DNA from: Celerinatantimonas diazotrophica
GTDB taxonomy: Bacteria; Pseudomonadota; Gammaproteobacteria; Enterobacterales; Celerinatantimonadaceae
DNA: 64,000 nt
Direction: 5' to 3'
Assembly (NCBI RefSeq): GCF_004339545.1
Contig: NZ_SMGD01000018.1
Coordinates: 1 to 64,000, forward strand
Numbering within the stretch: the first letter of the stretch is position 1; each line of letters begins with the position of its first letter. Positions 9,895-19,798 of the stretch are shown piece by piece. Both the position numbers and the translations under genes were made by a program. A model generated the notes under the pieces. That model was not told the DNA's origin. It made no database searches and worked only from the letters and a program-made list of their open reading frames with translations.

Positions 9895-11793
9895 ATGGAA
9901 TATAAAAAAGGATTATCCTTGAAGCTGAAGCTTTCAGTGGCTGCGACAGTTGCGATCCTCATTGGTTGTCTTGCTGTGATGATTGTCTCTTTTTTCAGCT
10001 CAATCACACAGCGTACGGATGTACTTGATAAACAATTACAATCATTAACTACGAATTACAATCATTACGTAAAAGACTGGATTGATGCTCGTTCACGGGC
10101 TTTGAAAGCAATTCCTAATAAGATCCCAGCCGATAATATGCTGGCAACACTAAAACAAGTCCGTGATAGTGCAGGTTTTTCAAATGTATTTATTGCTTAT
10201 TCTGATGGTTCTGAGCAAAACGCCGGGCAGGTGAAGTTGGCGGCAGATAATAATGATCCTCGGACTTGGGGCTGGTATAAGAATGCGAGTAAAGATCCTG
10301 GGACCTTATACATGGATAATCCTTCGGTTGCATCTGCAACAGGTGAAAATGTGGTTTCATTTGGTTTAGCCAAAGAGGTTAATTCGCAACAGGTTGTGTT
10401 TGGAGCGGATATGAGTATGAGCAAAATTTTAGTTCTGCTCAAAAGTGCTCAGTTGCCTGGTGAGGGACAGGTGTTGATCGCAAACCAACAAGGTAACATC
10501 TTCGCGTATCAAAATACCCAGCTATTAAATCAGCCTGTCGATTCGATTGCACACAAACTAACGAAAGCCAAACTAGCCGAACTTTCTCAATCTAATCAGA
10601 TGGTTAATATGGATATTGGTGGGCAAGACTCGTATGTCATGGTTTCACCCATAGCGAATAGCCGTCTATATACTGTGGTAGTGATTAATAAAGATTCTAT
10701 TTTAAGTCCTTTATATAATTCCCTATGGTCTCAGATTGCTGTGGCATTAGTTGTTGCGATAATTTGTATCATCTTATTTAACATATATAGCTATCACCTG
10801 TTAAAAGCATTAACGGTTGTTTCTGAAGCATTGGCTAAAATTGCCAAGGGTGGTGGAGACTTGACTCAGCGTATCAAGGTTTCCAACCGTGATGAAGTTG
10901 GAATGCTTGCTAATAACTTTAACCAGTTTATCTCCACCTTGCAGGGGCTTATTGCTGATTTGCGCAAAGATATTAGTGAGCTTCGTGACGCTGCTAAGTC
11001 GTCTGAGCAGCGAGCAAATGGCACAGCGAAGCGCCTAAATGAGCAGCAACGAGATGTGACCTCCGTGGCGACTGCGGTTGAAGAGATGGCTTCGGCAACG
11101 GCTGAAATTGCCTCGCATGCGCAGCACACTTTAGAATCTGTTGGTGAAGCGACGAATAAAGCGAGCGAAGGGAGTCAATTGGTTGAGAGCAATCGTCAAT
11201 CTATCGATACTTTGGCAAACTCCGTTGAGCAGACTTCTCAAGTGATTGGTGAGCTGCATGAACATGCCCAGAACATTAATGATATTTTGACCGCCATTCA
11301 GACAATCGCTGAGCAAACGAATCTTTTGGCTTTGAACGCGGCGATCGAAGCGGCTCGAGCGGGTGAGCAGGGCAGGGGTTTTGCAGTGGTTGCTGATGAA
11401 GTTCGTAACCTTTCACAGCGTACTCAAAGTTCAACAGAGCAGATCCAGTCGACGATTACGACGCTACTGTCTATCACGGATAGAGCTGTTTCAATGATGC
11501 AAAAAAGTTATGAGAACTCTCAACATACGGTTGAAGATGCATCAAAAGCTGCTGAAGCGCTCAGTCAAATCGATCAGGCTGTTCAGGTTATTAGTGACAT
11601 GAACGCGCAAATTGCGACTGCAGCGGAAGAACAGGCCCAGGTAACGACAGATGTCACTACTAATAGCGCCCGTATTAAAGATGTGACTGATGAGTTAGTC
11701 GTGGATGCAACTGAAGCGCGTGAACATTCAGTTGACTTGGATGGCCGAGCCGAACGGCTTGCCCATAAAATTGCCGAATTTAAAATCGACTAA
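9895..11793 (+). CDS. Methyl-accepting chemotaxis protein, Cache type
   Basis: The 632-aa receptor has an N-terminal membrane helix (about 14-35), a periplasmic domain of about 240 residues with Cache-like features ([16 protein letters not shown]), a second helix (about 280-300), a HAMP domain and a cytoplasmic signalling domain. The signalling tip contains [20 protein letters not shown]. It detects an unknown small ligand, possibly an amino or organic acid, and controls CheA. No CheR-binding NWETF-like pentapeptide is present at the C-terminus. The promoter region is AT-rich. It is monocistronic, with its own terminator. Confidence 0.9.
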   Translation: MEYKKGLSLKLKLSVAATVAILIGCLAVMIVSFFSSITQRTDVLDKQLQSLTTNYNHYVKDWIDARSRALKAIPNKIPADNMLATLKQVRDSAGFSNVFIAYSDGSEQNAGQVKLAADNNDPRTWGWYKNASKDPGTLYMDNPSVASATGENVVSFGLAKEVNSQQVVFGADMSMSKILVLLKSAQLPGEGQVLIANQQGNIFAYQNTQLLNQPVDSIAHKLTKAKLAELSQSNQMVNMDIGGQDSYVMVSPIANSRLYTVVVINKDSILSPLYNSLWSQIAVALVVAIICIILFNIYSYHLLKALTVVSEALAKIAKGGGDLTQRIKVSNRDEVGMLANNFNQFISTLQGLIADLRKDISELRDAAKSSEQRANGTAKRLNEQQRDVTSVATAVEEMASATAEIASHAQHTLESVGEATNKASEGSQLVESNRQSIDTLANSVEQTSQVIGELHEHAQNINDILTAIQTIAEQTNLLALNAAIEAARAGEQGRGFAVVADEVRNLSQRTQSSTEQIQSTITTLLSITDRAVSMMQKSYENSQHTVEDASKAAEALSQIDQAVQVISDMNAQIATAAEEQAQVTTDVTTNSARIKDVTDELVVDATEAREHSVDLDGRAERLAHKIAEFKID

Positions 11794-11798
11794 CTGAT

Positions 11799-11826
11799 AA
11801 AAAGCCCATGTAATATGGGCTTTTTG
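11799..11826 (+). terminator. Terminator of the chemoreceptor gene
   Basis: GCCCAT (11804-11809) pairs with ATGGGC (11815-11820), preceded by A and followed by TTTTT. Confidence 0.8.
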
Positions 11827-11882
11827 AATGATTTGGCCCGCCTAATTAAGATTGATGGTGCGGGCAAGGATTAGTGCTAATT

Positions 11883-12728
11883 TCAAGATTGTTCAATCCG
11901 CGAATCGCGTAATGTTTTTTTCACTTTTTTCAGATTTTCCCTGAATCTATCGCCTCGACGCAATGTAAATCCAGTTGCTAAGACATCAATCAAGGTCATT
12001 TGAGCTAGCCTAGAAGCCATTGGCATATAAACATCTGTATCTTCAGGAACATCCATTGCAACCAATAAATGGCAGTATTCTGCCAGAGGTGAATGTTTGG
12101 AAGTCATCGCAATCACTGTTGCACCATTGCCTCTAGCAAGTTTTGCTATATCAACCAATTCTTTGGTGCGTCCGGTGTGTGAAATGAGTACAACGACATC
12201 ATCTTCAGTACTCAAGATACAACTCATACGCATCATGACAACATCACTGGAGCAGGCAACAGGCACATTGAAGCGGAAGAATTTGTTCAGTGCATCATGA
12301 GCAACAGAAGCAGAAGCTCCAAGACCACAAAATGTAATGCGTTTGGCCTGAGTCAGCAGATCAACGGCACGATTTATGACGTTTGGATCTAAGCTATTTT
12401 TAGCTGCTTCTAAACAGGCAATCGATGATTCAAAAATTTTTGCCGTATATGCTTCTGGCCCATCATCTTCTTCAACATGTCGATTTACATAGGGTGTACC
12501 ATTAGCTAGGCTTTGTGCTAAATGTAATTTGAAATCCGGGAAACCTTTAGTATCGAGTCGTCGACAAAAGCGATTGACGGTAGGTTCACTGACATCAGCC
12601 ATTTTTGCTAAGGTTGCTATGCTCGAGTGAATCGCTGTTTGTGGAGATGCAATAATCACTTCAGCGACTTTCCGTTCGGATTTACTAAAAGAGTCAATAT
12701 TCTTGGTGATTTTTTCGAGCGTATTCAT
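11883..12728 (-). CDS. hexR: HexR, RpiR-family regulator of central carbon metabolism
   Basis: The 281-aa protein has an RpiR-type N-terminal HTH (about 1-77, with MADVSEPTVNRFCRRL as recognition helix) and a C-terminal SIS sugar-phosphate domain (GLGASASVAHDALNKF near 135-150, ISHTGRTKE near 183). HexR is controlled by 2-keto-3-deoxy-6-phosphogluconate and regulates glk, zwf/edd/eda and gluconeogenic genes in Shewanella, Vibrio and Pseudomonas. It is divergent from glk across a 380-bp gap that holds a HexR-like palindrome. Confidence 0.88.
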   Translation of the reverse strand: MNTLEKITKNIDSFSKSERKVAEVIIASPQTAIHSSIATLAKMADVSEPTVNRFCRRLDTKGFPDFKLHLAQSLANGTPYVNRHVEEDDGPEAYTAKIFESSIACLEAAKNSLDPNVINRAVDLLTQAKRITFCGLGASASVAHDALNKFFRFNVPVACSSDVVMMRMSCILSTEDDVVVLISHTGRTKELVDIAKLARGNGATVIAMTSKHSPLAEYCHLLVAMDVPEDTDVYMPMASRLAQMTLIDVLATGFTLRRGDRFRENLKKVKKTLRDSRIEQS

Positions 12729-12999
12729 AAAATTCTGTCTAAGGTTGTTGTCGTTTTAAGCAAGTTTCCGGAGAACTTGGTGAATGTTTATCAGCTTCAG
12801 GTTTGCGCAAGATCAACGGTATTTATACTACGCTCAACCGATCCAGTTGTTACCCTATCTGTAAGATTTTTTCAGTTAGTTAAGATGAACGCATAACTGC
12901 TTCTATTCAAGATAAAATTTCAATTAAACAATTTAATAGTAGATGTTTTTATGGGATTTTAGTATGACTTAAATCTAAATTTAGTTATTTTTATTATCT

Positions 13000-13022
13000 C
13001 TTTCGTAATTTTATAACGAAAG
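13000..13022. promoter_or_regulatory. Probable HexR operator upstream of glk
   Basis: A perfect inverted repeat, CTTTCGT-N9-ACGAAAG, encloses GTAATTTTATAAC. The core differs by little from the published HexR box (TGTAATTAAATTACA type). It lies 87 bp before the glk start, in the hexR-glk divergent gap. The remaining roughly 350 bp of that gap are AT-rich with no other element I can defend. Confidence 0.6.
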
Positions 13023-13108
13023 TTATTCACATTGAATCACGGTGGGTTTTATCTTCATGCCAATACGGGCTAGAATATAGCGATCAATAAAACTAAAAGG
13101 AGTGGCCC

Positions 13109-14092
13109 ATGGCGAGTGCCGGCTTAATCGCAGATGTTGGCGGGACGAATATTCGTCTAGGTGTGATCGATTATCAAAGTGGCGAAATTCGTCATATTAT
13201 CAAATATCGTTGCAGTGAGTTTCCTGGGATTGAGGACGCAATTCGTTCCTATCTTAATGAAGTGGATGAAAAGTTGCAGGAAGCGTGTATTGCGATTGCT
13301 TGTCCAACAGGTGGCGACTGGATTGCGATGACTAATCACAGTTGGGCTTTTTCCAGAAGTGAAACAAAACGGAACCTAGGGTTGGAAAGTTTTAATGTGA
13401 TCAATGATTTCACAGCCAATGCGATGAGCATTCCAACCTTGAGTGATAAGCAAAAAATCCAGATTGGCGGTGGCCCGGCAGACCCATTGTCTCCCATTAG
13501 TGTTTATGGTCCGGGAACTGGCTTAGGGGTCGCGCATCTAGTCAACCACCAAGGACGTTACATTCCAATCTCCTGTGAAGGTGGACACGCTGATTTTTCA
13601 CCGATCTCTGAATTAGAAGTTGAACTTTTGTCTTTCTTAAAAGGTCGTTTTGGGCGTGTCTCAAATGAACGGATTTTATCAGGTCCTGGCCTGGCAAATA
13701 TTTATGAGGCACTTTGCCATATTCATCAGCAACCCGTTCAACAATACCAACCTGCCGATGTCTCAGCTAAAGGGTTAAGTGGTGAAGACTCGGTCTGTCG
13801 TCAAGCTTTAGCAATGTTTTGTCAAATGATGGGAAGCTTTGGCGGTAATTTGGCATTAACCTTGGGGGCTTTTGGTGGCGTATATATTGCCGGTGGTGTG
13901 GTCGGAAATTTTGTTGATTATTTCATTGCGAGTGATTTTCGTAACCGGTTTGAAGAGAAAGGTCGCTTTAGCCGCTATTGCGGAAAAATTCCTGTTTACC
14001 TGATTACAGCTGAGCAACCTGGCCTACAGGGAGCTGCTGCTTATTTGCGTCAGGAATTGGGGTATCATTTAAATGCGAAGAGCGCTAAGTAA
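13109..14092 (+). CDS. glk: Glucokinase
   Basis: The 327-aa protein matches proteobacterial Glk (about 321 aa), which phosphorylates glucose to glucose-6-phosphate with ATP. It shows the phosphate-1 motif ADVGGTNIRLG (residues 8-18), the glucose-binding VINDFTANA near 101 with the catalytic Asp, GPGTGLGVA near 136, and SCEGGHADFSP near 155. AAGGAG precedes the ATG. Its neighbour hexR and the upstream palindrome indicate control by 2-keto-3-deoxygluconate-6-phosphate. Confidence 0.93.
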   Translation: MASAGLIADVGGTNIRLGVIDYQSGEIRHIIKYRCSEFPGIEDAIRSYLNEVDEKLQEACIAIACPTGGDWIAMTNHSWAFSRSETKRNLGLESFNVINDFTANAMSIPTLSDKQKIQIGGGPADPLSPISVYGPGTGLGVAHLVNHQGRYIPISCEGGHADFSPISELEVELLSFLKGRFGRVSNERILSGPGLANIYEALCHIHQQPVQQYQPADVSAKGLSGEDSVCRQALAMFCQMMGSFGGNLALTLGAFGGVYIAGGVVGNFVDYFIASDFRNRFEEKGRFSRYCGKIPVYLITAEQPGLQGAAAYLRQELGYHLNAKSAK

Positions 14093-14141
14093 GCAAATTG
14101 GTGATTTGCTCACCAATCAAACACTAAAGTAAAGAAAATAG

Positions 14142-14170
14142 TTGAAAGAAGGGGCGTGATTCCATAACAT
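14142..14170 (+). promoter_or_regulatory. Predicted promoter of the tRNA-Ser pair
   Basis: TTGAAA and TAACAT are separated by 17 bp and followed by a GC-rich discriminator (ACGCCTCGCC), a pattern typical of stringently controlled stable-RNA promoters. It lies about 25 bp before the first tRNA. Confidence 0.5.
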
Positions 14171-14195
14171 ACGCCTCGCCTTTAAAGGCAACAGC

Positions 14196-14283
14196 GGTGA
14201 CGTGTCCGAGTGGCTGAAGGAGCACGCCTGGAAAGTGTGTATACGGCAACGTATCGAGAGTTCGAATCTCTCCGTCACCGCCA
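14196..14283 (+). tRNA. tRNA-Ser (anticodon GGA)
   Basis: The acceptor arm GGTGACG pairs with CGTCACC, followed by discriminator G and an encoded CCA. The anticodon loop CTGGAAA gives GGA. A long variable arm (TATACGGCAACGTA region) and TTCGAAT in the T loop are typical of tRNA-Ser. It reads UCC/UCU. Confidence 0.95.
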
Positions 14284-14297
14284 CAAATAAGTTACAC

Positions 14298-14390
14298 GGT
14301 GAGATGGCCGAGAGGCTGAAGGCGCTCCCCTGCTAAGGGAGTATAGGGTTTGTAGCCCTATCGAGGGTTCGAATCCCTCTCTCACCGCCA
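14298..14390 (+). tRNA. tRNA-Ser (anticodon GCT)
   Basis: The acceptor arm GGTGAGA pairs with TCTCACC, followed by G and an encoded CCA. The anticodon loop CTGCTAA gives GCT, reading AGC/AGU. A long variable arm (TAGGGTTTGTAGCCCTA) is present. It lies 14 bp after the other tRNA-Ser and probably shares its transcript. Confidence 0.95.
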
Positions 14391-14499
14391 TTTTATTCTT
14401 TTAGCTTCTATCACATTCTTTTCTCTGTAGATTCATTATCCTTATCTATACTTAGTTAACTGCTTGTTTTGTAGCTTATATTTTAAGGATGAATAGTTT

Positions 14500-14919
14500 A
14501 TGCAAGTAGATTGGATTGATTCACAGAGTATGGACGCAGCTATTGCGCTGCTGGCCAATAAATACCCCGCATATTTAATTGAAGATTTAGCTAAGCAGAT
14601 TGTTGTTCAACGGGAAAAATTCCATTACCAGCTCATTGGCGTTTGGGTTGAAGGCGAATTAGTTGGTGTCGTCGGTTTTACCGAAGGAATGAAGCTCAAT
14701 TGGGGAAAATATATCCTGTTAGATGATTTTTGTGTTGCGCTTAAATGGGAATACACCGGCGTTGCAGAAAAGTTGATTACTTGGTTACAGCATTATGGCA
14801 AGCAAACAGGTTGTCGGGAATTGCATATGAACTCAGATGTTCAAAATTTTGCAGATCATAAGTTTTTGTTGCAAGAGGGATTTAGAATTTCAAGCCACCA
14901 CTTCTGTTATCGTTTATAA
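14500..14919 (+). CDS. GNAT-fold acetyltransferase
   Basis: The 139-aa protein has GNAT-like topology: a central LVGVVGFTEGMKL strand pair (about 50-62), LLDDFCVALKWEYTGVAEKLI (about 74-94) matching motif A with a degenerate acetyl-CoA loop (Q/RxxGxG replaced by EYTGVA), and a C-terminal FLLQEGFRISSHHFCYRL. Members transfer acetyl groups to amines; the substrate is unknown. AAGGATG lies about 9 bp before the ATG. It is flanked by tRNAs and the convergent put operon. Confidence 0.75.
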   Translation: MQVDWIDSQSMDAAIALLANKYPAYLIEDLAKQIVVQREKFHYQLIGVWVEGELVGVVGFTEGMKLNWGKYILLDDFCVALKWEYTGVAEKLITWLQHYGKQTGCRELHMNSDVQNFADHKFLLQEGFRISSHHFCYRL

Positions 14920-14958
14920 CTTTGCTAAGAAGTGGCAGCCAGAAAAAGTGGGTATCTG

Positions 14959-15693
14959 TTAGTTTTTAGTAATGGCTGCTGTCGCGCCAAGTTCAAGTAA
15001 ACTAGCATTCCCGCCAATGGCAGTAGTATTGATTGTACAGGTTTTCTCAGTACCAAAGCCAATACAAAATGTGCCGTTGTTCATCGTGGAGAGGTAAGGA
15101 TCTGTTTCGCAGATCAGTGGCACGATGATCCCTTCTCGTTGAGAAAGTTGTCGATTAATCTGAATGATATCTTCATGATTTTTTGATGCTAGAGCCACCA
15201 CTTTTAATTCAGGATCATTGAGTAGTTGTTCTTTTTGCTCCCAACTGACAATTGATACTTCCTCCATGTCGATAAAACGTCCCATCAGTTGTTTGAGCAT
15301 TCCATCGGCGTATGGTTTAAGTTGCGGATGGACTGTTACTTTGACTGGGTTGCGACAGAGCAGGGCGGTGCTAAGCATGCCACTTAGTGCGGCAGCTGGC
15401 ATGTCTTGATCGATAATAATAGCAGTGAGCCCTCGCGGTTCAATCCATAACTCATTACTTTCACCTGTTACGCCTGGCATCTGGTAGATACCTTGAAGAA
15501 TTTTTTTGGCACTCACACATTGAAAATCGATCATCGCGACACATTCTTGCCACTGTCGATCATCACTGGGTTGTGCTTCTCGAATCGATTGCGCCCACTG
15601 TCGAAGTTTGTTGATGCGAGTTCCGACAATTTCGCTTAATTTCGGGTTACTGGTTGCGATGCTATCAGAGAGGTAAGTTTTAAGCATTTCCAT
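14959..15693 (-). CDS. Free-standing PutA C-terminal (ALDH-superfamily-like) domain
   Basis: The 244-aa product corresponds to the C-terminal domain of long PutA proteins, not to a complete dehydrogenase. GVTGESNELWIEPRG and the end INTTAIGGNASLLELG align with the GPTGERNTWTLLPRE and VNTAAAGGNASLMTIG segments near the end of E. coli PutA. It has no active-site Cys motif of its own. The ATG at 15691-15693 has AGGAG 8 bp upstream and overlaps the putA stop by 14 bp, so translation is likely coupled. In Vibrio such products are often named 1-pyrroline-5-carboxylate dehydrogenase, probably misleadingly. It may dock on PutA to complete the substrate channel. Confidence 0.7.
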   Translation of the reverse strand: MEMLKTYLSDSIATSNPKLSEIVGTRINKLRQWAQSIREAQPSDDRQWQECVAMIDFQCVSAKKILQGIYQMPGVTGESNELWIEPRGLTAIIIDQDMPAAALSGMLSTALLCRNPVKVTVHPQLKPYADGMLKQLMGRFIDMEEVSIVSWEQKEQLLNDPELKVVALASKNHEDIIQINRQLSQREGIIVPLICETDPYLSTMNNGTFCIGFGTEKTCTINTTAIGGNASLLELGATAAITKN

Positions 15694-18600
15694 GATTGCT
15701 CTCCTGCTGAGTGTCGGATACGGTGATATTTTGACTAAAGCGATAAAGGTAATGGGGACCACCTGCTTTGGGGCCTGTCCCTGATAAACCTCGACCCCCA
15801 AATGGTTGAGATCCTACTGTTGCACCAACTTGATCCCGATTGACGTAACAGTTCCCAACCTGTGCGTTTAAGGCAATATTCTTGAAGCGGTGCTCGATTC
15901 GGCTATGAATTCCTAAGGTGAGTCCATAACCGAGCTGATTAATCTGTTCAATCAGAGTTTCAAGGCCATTCGCAGGATAGCGAATCACATGTAAGATTGG
16001 GCCAAATTGCTCTTTTTCTAGCTGATTGAGCGAGCTAATTTCATAGGCTGATGGTGCAACAAAGATGCCTCGGCTGTCTTTAGGTGCTTCAAGTTCGAAG
16101 ATCGTTTGGGCTTCGTTATGAAGCTTAGATTGATACGCTAACAGTTGTTTTTGAGCGGTCTCATCAATCACCGGACCAACATCGACATTTGCTTCGAGCG
16201 GGTTGCCAATTTTTAGTTCTGCCATAGCGCCTGCGAGCTGTTTTATAAATAGATCTGCCACATCATCTTGAACACACAATACTCGCAGCGCACTACAGCG
16301 TTGTCCAGCTGAAACAAATGCTGAGCGCAGCACATCTTTAATAACTTGTTCGGGCAGGGCACTACTATCGACAATCATGGCATTTTGCCCCCCTGTTTCA
16401 GCAATCAATGGGACGGGTAATTGCTCTCTTTGCGCTAATGCGCGGTTAATCGCTCGAGCGGTTTGCGTTGAACCAGTAAAGGCAACCCCCGCAATTTGCG
16501 CTGCGCTGACTAGCGCTTGGCCAATTTCGCCTTCGCCAGTGACCAGATGTAATACGTTAGTGGGAATCCCTGCTTGATGAAGTATCTCAACGGTACGCAC
16601 TGCAATCAGAGTTGTCTGTGGTGCTGGTTTTGCAACCACAGTATTCCCACTGACTAATGCAGCAACGATTTGACCGGTGAATATTGCCACTGGAAAGTTC
16701 CAAGGACTGATACAGGCAAAGACACCCCGCCCCTTATAAGCATTGGCGCAGCTTTGATTCGTATAATCGGTAAAGACATTGGAACTGCCTAGCCGCAGTT
16801 GTGCCTGCATGGCATAGTAGTTACAAAAATCAATTGCTTCACGGATTTCATCAATAGAGTCTTGAAGTGTTTTGCCGGCTTCTCTTTGACACAAGGCGAT
16901 CAACTCAGCAAAGTTTTCCTGCATGAGTTCAGCTGCTTTTTTAAGGCATCCAGCCCGAGAGGCCGTGTCTTGTTTTGACCAGTTAGGGTAGGCCTCTGAA
17001 GCAATCTGTAGAGCCTCATTGAGCTGTTGTGTTGATGTTGAACTGACTAATCCAACTTCAAGTGCACGATCATATGGTGAATGAATGCTATGTGCATTTT
17101 CAGGGTTAAATTGCAGTGAGCCATTAATTAAGGGGCCGGCTTGCCACTGGTGAGTTGCAAACTCATCGCGAGCTTCAATGAATGCCCGAAGATGATGAGC
17201 AACATGTAAATCGACCCCCTGAGAGTTGGCTCGTCGTTCGCCATAAATAGCCTGAGGCAATGCGATTCGTGGATTGGCAAACTGGTTTTGGGTACTGAGC
17301 TTGGCAATTGGATCTTCGACAATCTCTTCAACGCTACATTTAGGGTCAATGAGGCGATGAACAAAAGAGTTGTTTGCTCCATTTTCTAATAGTCGGCGAA
17401 CTAAGTAGGGCAATAGATCTGCATGTTTCCCCACGGGAGCATATATACGGACACTGATGTTTTCTTGAGTGATAATGCGGTCATAGAGAATATCCCCCAT
17501 GCCATGTAGGCGTTGAAATTCAAACGGGTGTGCTTTGGGGAATGTTAAAATGGCCGAGATTGTTTGGGCATTATGGCTGGCAAACTGTGGGTAAATTAGC
17601 CCTGTGGTTGCCTCACTTAACATCATTTTAGCGCAAGCCAGATAACTGACATCAGTGCCTTCTTTGCGGGTATAAACTGGATAGGTTTTTAGCCCTCGTT
17701 GTTGATACAATTTTATTTCGCTATCCCAATAGGCACCTTTCACTAAGCGTGTTGGGATTTCATCACCCACATCATGAGCCAATGCTGCAAGCCAAGCAAG
17801 AACAGCTAAGGTACGTTTTGAGTAAGCTTGTACAACGAGTCCCATTTTCCCCCAGCCTCGGCAAGCCTCATCACGAAAGACTTTTTCAAAGACTTTAAGA
17901 GAGATCTCTAAACGTTCAGCTTCTTCGGCATCAATGGTAATGGCAACGTCTCTTTGGCGAGCTTCTCTAACTAATTCCAAAACGGTCGTAACCAGCTCGG
18001 TTAATACCCGTTCTTCTTGTAAGCTGTCATAGCGTGGGTGAAGGGCTGATAGTTTAATGGAAATACTCGGTTTGGGGCTGTTCGGCAGTGCTTGGGTTGT
18101 CCCAACGGCGCGAATACTGTTGAGATAATCTTGTTTATAGGCATTTGCATCTTCGGCTGTTAATGCGGCCTCTCCAAGCATATCGAAGGTGTAGGTATAA
18201 CCTTTTTTCCGATAGCTTTCACCATTTTTTAAGGCTTGCTTGATATCTTCACCGAGTACAAATTGGTAGCCAATGATCTTCATCGATCTACGAATCATGG
18301 TACGAATTGTTGGCGCACTAAAGCGCGACAACATAACGCGAATTCCTGATTCTGCCTGGCTTGGCGGAAGGTTGAGTAATTGTCCAGTTAATCGCAAACT
18401 CCAAGTTGCGGTGTTCACTAGCAATGAATCAGATTTGCCCTTGTGGGCACTCCAATTGCCTGAAGTTAATTTGTCATCAATGAGTGCTTGAGCTGTTGTT
18501 GGGTCGGGAATACGAATCAATGCTTCGCAAAGGCTCATTAACAGCACACCTTCTCGGGTGTTTAAGCTATATTCGAGCAGCAAGGCATCAAGCATCCCCA

Positions 18601-18808
18601 TTGACTTTTTATCAGACCTAATATCGGAGACTAATTGGGTTGCTGATTGAGTAATCGCCTCTTGATCATACTGCTCTTTGGCCAAATCAATCAGTTCGGT
18701 TAACCATTCATCTTCGTCAATGTCATTGAGCAGAGCCAGATTTTCCCATAAGTCTTGTGGTGATTGGGTTAAATAGTTACGATCGAGTGTGTTTTTTGCG
18801 TTAAACAT
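15680..18808 (-). CDS. putA: Bifunctional proline dehydrogenase / P5C dehydrogenase
   Basis: The 1042-aa enzyme oxidises proline to glutamate. The proline dehydrogenase half (about 90-480) shows RLVKGAYWDSEIK, FASHNAQTI and EFQRLHGMGD, the FAD and proline sites. The P5C dehydrogenase half (about 530-1030) shows NFPVAIFTGQ, ETGGQNAMIV (catalytic Glu) and SAGQRCSALR (catalytic Cys about 837). It lacks the N-terminal ribbon-helix-helix DNA-binding domain of E. coli PutA and the C-terminal domain, which is encoded separately just downstream. The ATG has GGAAA. The AraC regulator lies directly upstream on the same strand. Confidence 0.93.
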   Translation of the reverse strand: MFNAKNTLDRNYLTQSPQDLWENLALLNDIDEDEWLTELIDLAKEQYDQEAITQSATQLVSDIRSDKKSMGMLDALLLEYSLNTREGVLLMSLCEALIRIPDPTTAQALIDDKLTSGNWSAHKGKSDSLLVNTATWSLRLTGQLLNLPPSQAESGIRVMLSRFSAPTIRTMIRRSMKIIGYQFVLGEDIKQALKNGESYRKKGYTYTFDMLGEAALTAEDANAYKQDYLNSIRAVGTTQALPNSPKPSISIKLSALHPRYDSLQEERVLTELVTTVLELVREARQRDVAITIDAEEAERLEISLKVFEKVFRDEACRGWGKMGLVVQAYSKRTLAVLAWLAALAHDVGDEIPTRLVKGAYWDSEIKLYQQRGLKTYPVYTRKEGTDVSYLACAKMMLSEATTGLIYPQFASHNAQTISAILTFPKAHPFEFQRLHGMGDILYDRIITQENISVRIYAPVGKHADLLPYLVRRLLENGANNSFVHRLIDPKCSVEEIVEDPIAKLSTQNQFANPRIALPQAIYGERRANSQGVDLHVAHHLRAFIEARDEFATHQWQAGPLINGSLQFNPENAHSIHSPYDRALEVGLVSSTSTQQLNEALQIASEAYPNWSKQDTASRAGCLKKAAELMQENFAELIALCQREAGKTLQDSIDEIREAIDFCNYYAMQAQLRLGSSNVFTDYTNQSCANAYKGRGVFACISPWNFPVAIFTGQIVAALVSGNTVVAKPAPQTTLIAVRTVEILHQAGIPTNVLHLVTGEGEIGQALVSAAQIAGVAFTGSTQTARAINRALAQREQLPVPLIAETGGQNAMIVDSSALPEQVIKDVLRSAFVSAGQRCSALRVLCVQDDVADLFIKQLAGAMAELKIGNPLEANVDVGPVIDETAQKQLLAYQSKLHNEAQTIFELEAPKDSRGIFVAPSAYEISSLNQLEKEQFGPILHVIRYPANGLETLIEQINQLGYGLTLGIHSRIEHRFKNIALNAQVGNCYVNRDQVGATVGSQPFGGRGLSGTGPKAGGPHYLYRFSQNITVSDTQQESNHGNA

Positions 18809-18953
18809 AGACTATTTTCCTTTCATCGTTGTCCAACGAATCTTTATTTTTGTAAGCGTATTGTTACGATTTTAAGACGAATTTTGAGTAAAAGTATTGA
18901 ACCAACCTCCGATATTTTTGTGTAAAAATCGGAAAATGATCATTTTGTGTAAC

Positions 18954-19745
18954 TTATTGGCTACTTGTGTGAGTATTTCGATAACGAGCTGGAGAAAAGC
19001 CAGTTAGTCGACGGAAGACATGGCTAAAACTACTCTGCGATGAAAATCCACAGCTTTGAGTGATCCCTTCAATACTCATTTGTGTATGTTCGAGCAGTTT
19101 TTGTGCTTGTTTGACTCTGAGTTGCGTGACATAGCGGGATGGGGTTTGCCCTGTTTGGCGTTTAAAACGGGCATAAAACTGGCTTTCTCCTAAGAAGACT
19201 CGGCTCGCCAGCTGTGCAACACTGATTGGGCCATCAAGGCGACTTATAATGTATTGATCTAATAGTTCGAGGTTAAAATTGCGTGGTGCAGTGCTGCTAT
19301 TGCTCTGATAAACCGGCAAAAAGTGTTTTTCGAGTAAGCATAGGAGAATGTCGCCACAGGAGCGCTTGAGTAATTTATCTCCGGGATATTGGCTGATTTC
19401 TTTGACCAGATTCAGGATCAACTGTTGGGCACTTTGATCCAATTGAAAGTAGCCAGGCTTACTTAATAATGGAAGGATTCTCTGATGTACTTCCATGGAA
19501 AAAAAATAGTTATGCGCTGGCAAATTTAAAACGAGTATTTGATTTTTACCTGTTCCGCGGAAAGTATGGCCCTTTCCAGAAGTGACCATGACACCTTGGC
19601 CTCGCGAGACTCTGTTACTGATACCATCAATCACGAAATCAATATAACCTTCTAGTCCTATCACGATTTGATGGTGATCGTGGCAGTGTAGCATGGCCTG
19701 CTTGGTGAGAGTTTGAAGTTCCACTGGTTGCAGAGAAAAAGCCAT
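18954..19745 (-). CDS. AraC-family activator, probably of the put operon
   Basis: The 263-aa protein has an N-terminal cupin sensor (HCHDHHQIVIGLEG near 20-33) and a C-terminal double HTH (about 165-260, ending FSHVFRRLTGFSPARYR). It is 145 bp upstream of putA on the same strand. Because this PutA has lost its autoregulatory DNA-binding domain, a dedicated AraC-type regulator is the expected replacement; this is inferred from position. AAGGA precedes the ATG. Confidence 0.8.
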   Translation of the reverse strand: MAFSLQPVELQTLTKQAMLHCHDHHQIVIGLEGYIDFVIDGISNRVSRGQGVMVTSGKGHTFRGTGKNQILVLNLPAHNYFFSMEVHQRILPLLSKPGYFQLDQSAQQLILNLVKEISQYPGDKLLKRSCGDILLCLLEKHFLPVYQSNSSTAPRNFNLELLDQYIISRLDGPISVAQLASRVFLGESQFYARFKRQTGQTPSRYVTQLRVKQAQKLLEHTQMSIEGITQSCGFSSQSSFSHVFRRLTGFSPARYRNTHTSSQ

Positions 19746-19798
19746 ATCTAATCCTTGTTATGTGGCTAACAGGCGTTTATGATTGATTTTTCAGCAAT

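Noticed and set aside
14093-14400. Possible integration site at the tRNA-Ser genes
   Set aside because: Both tRNAs are intact, no duplicated tRNA 3' end or integrase gene is found nearby.
15680-15801. Longer N-terminus for the PutA C-terminal-domain protein
   Set aside because: The upstream part is a shadow of the putA frame; AGGAG and family alignment place the start at 15693.
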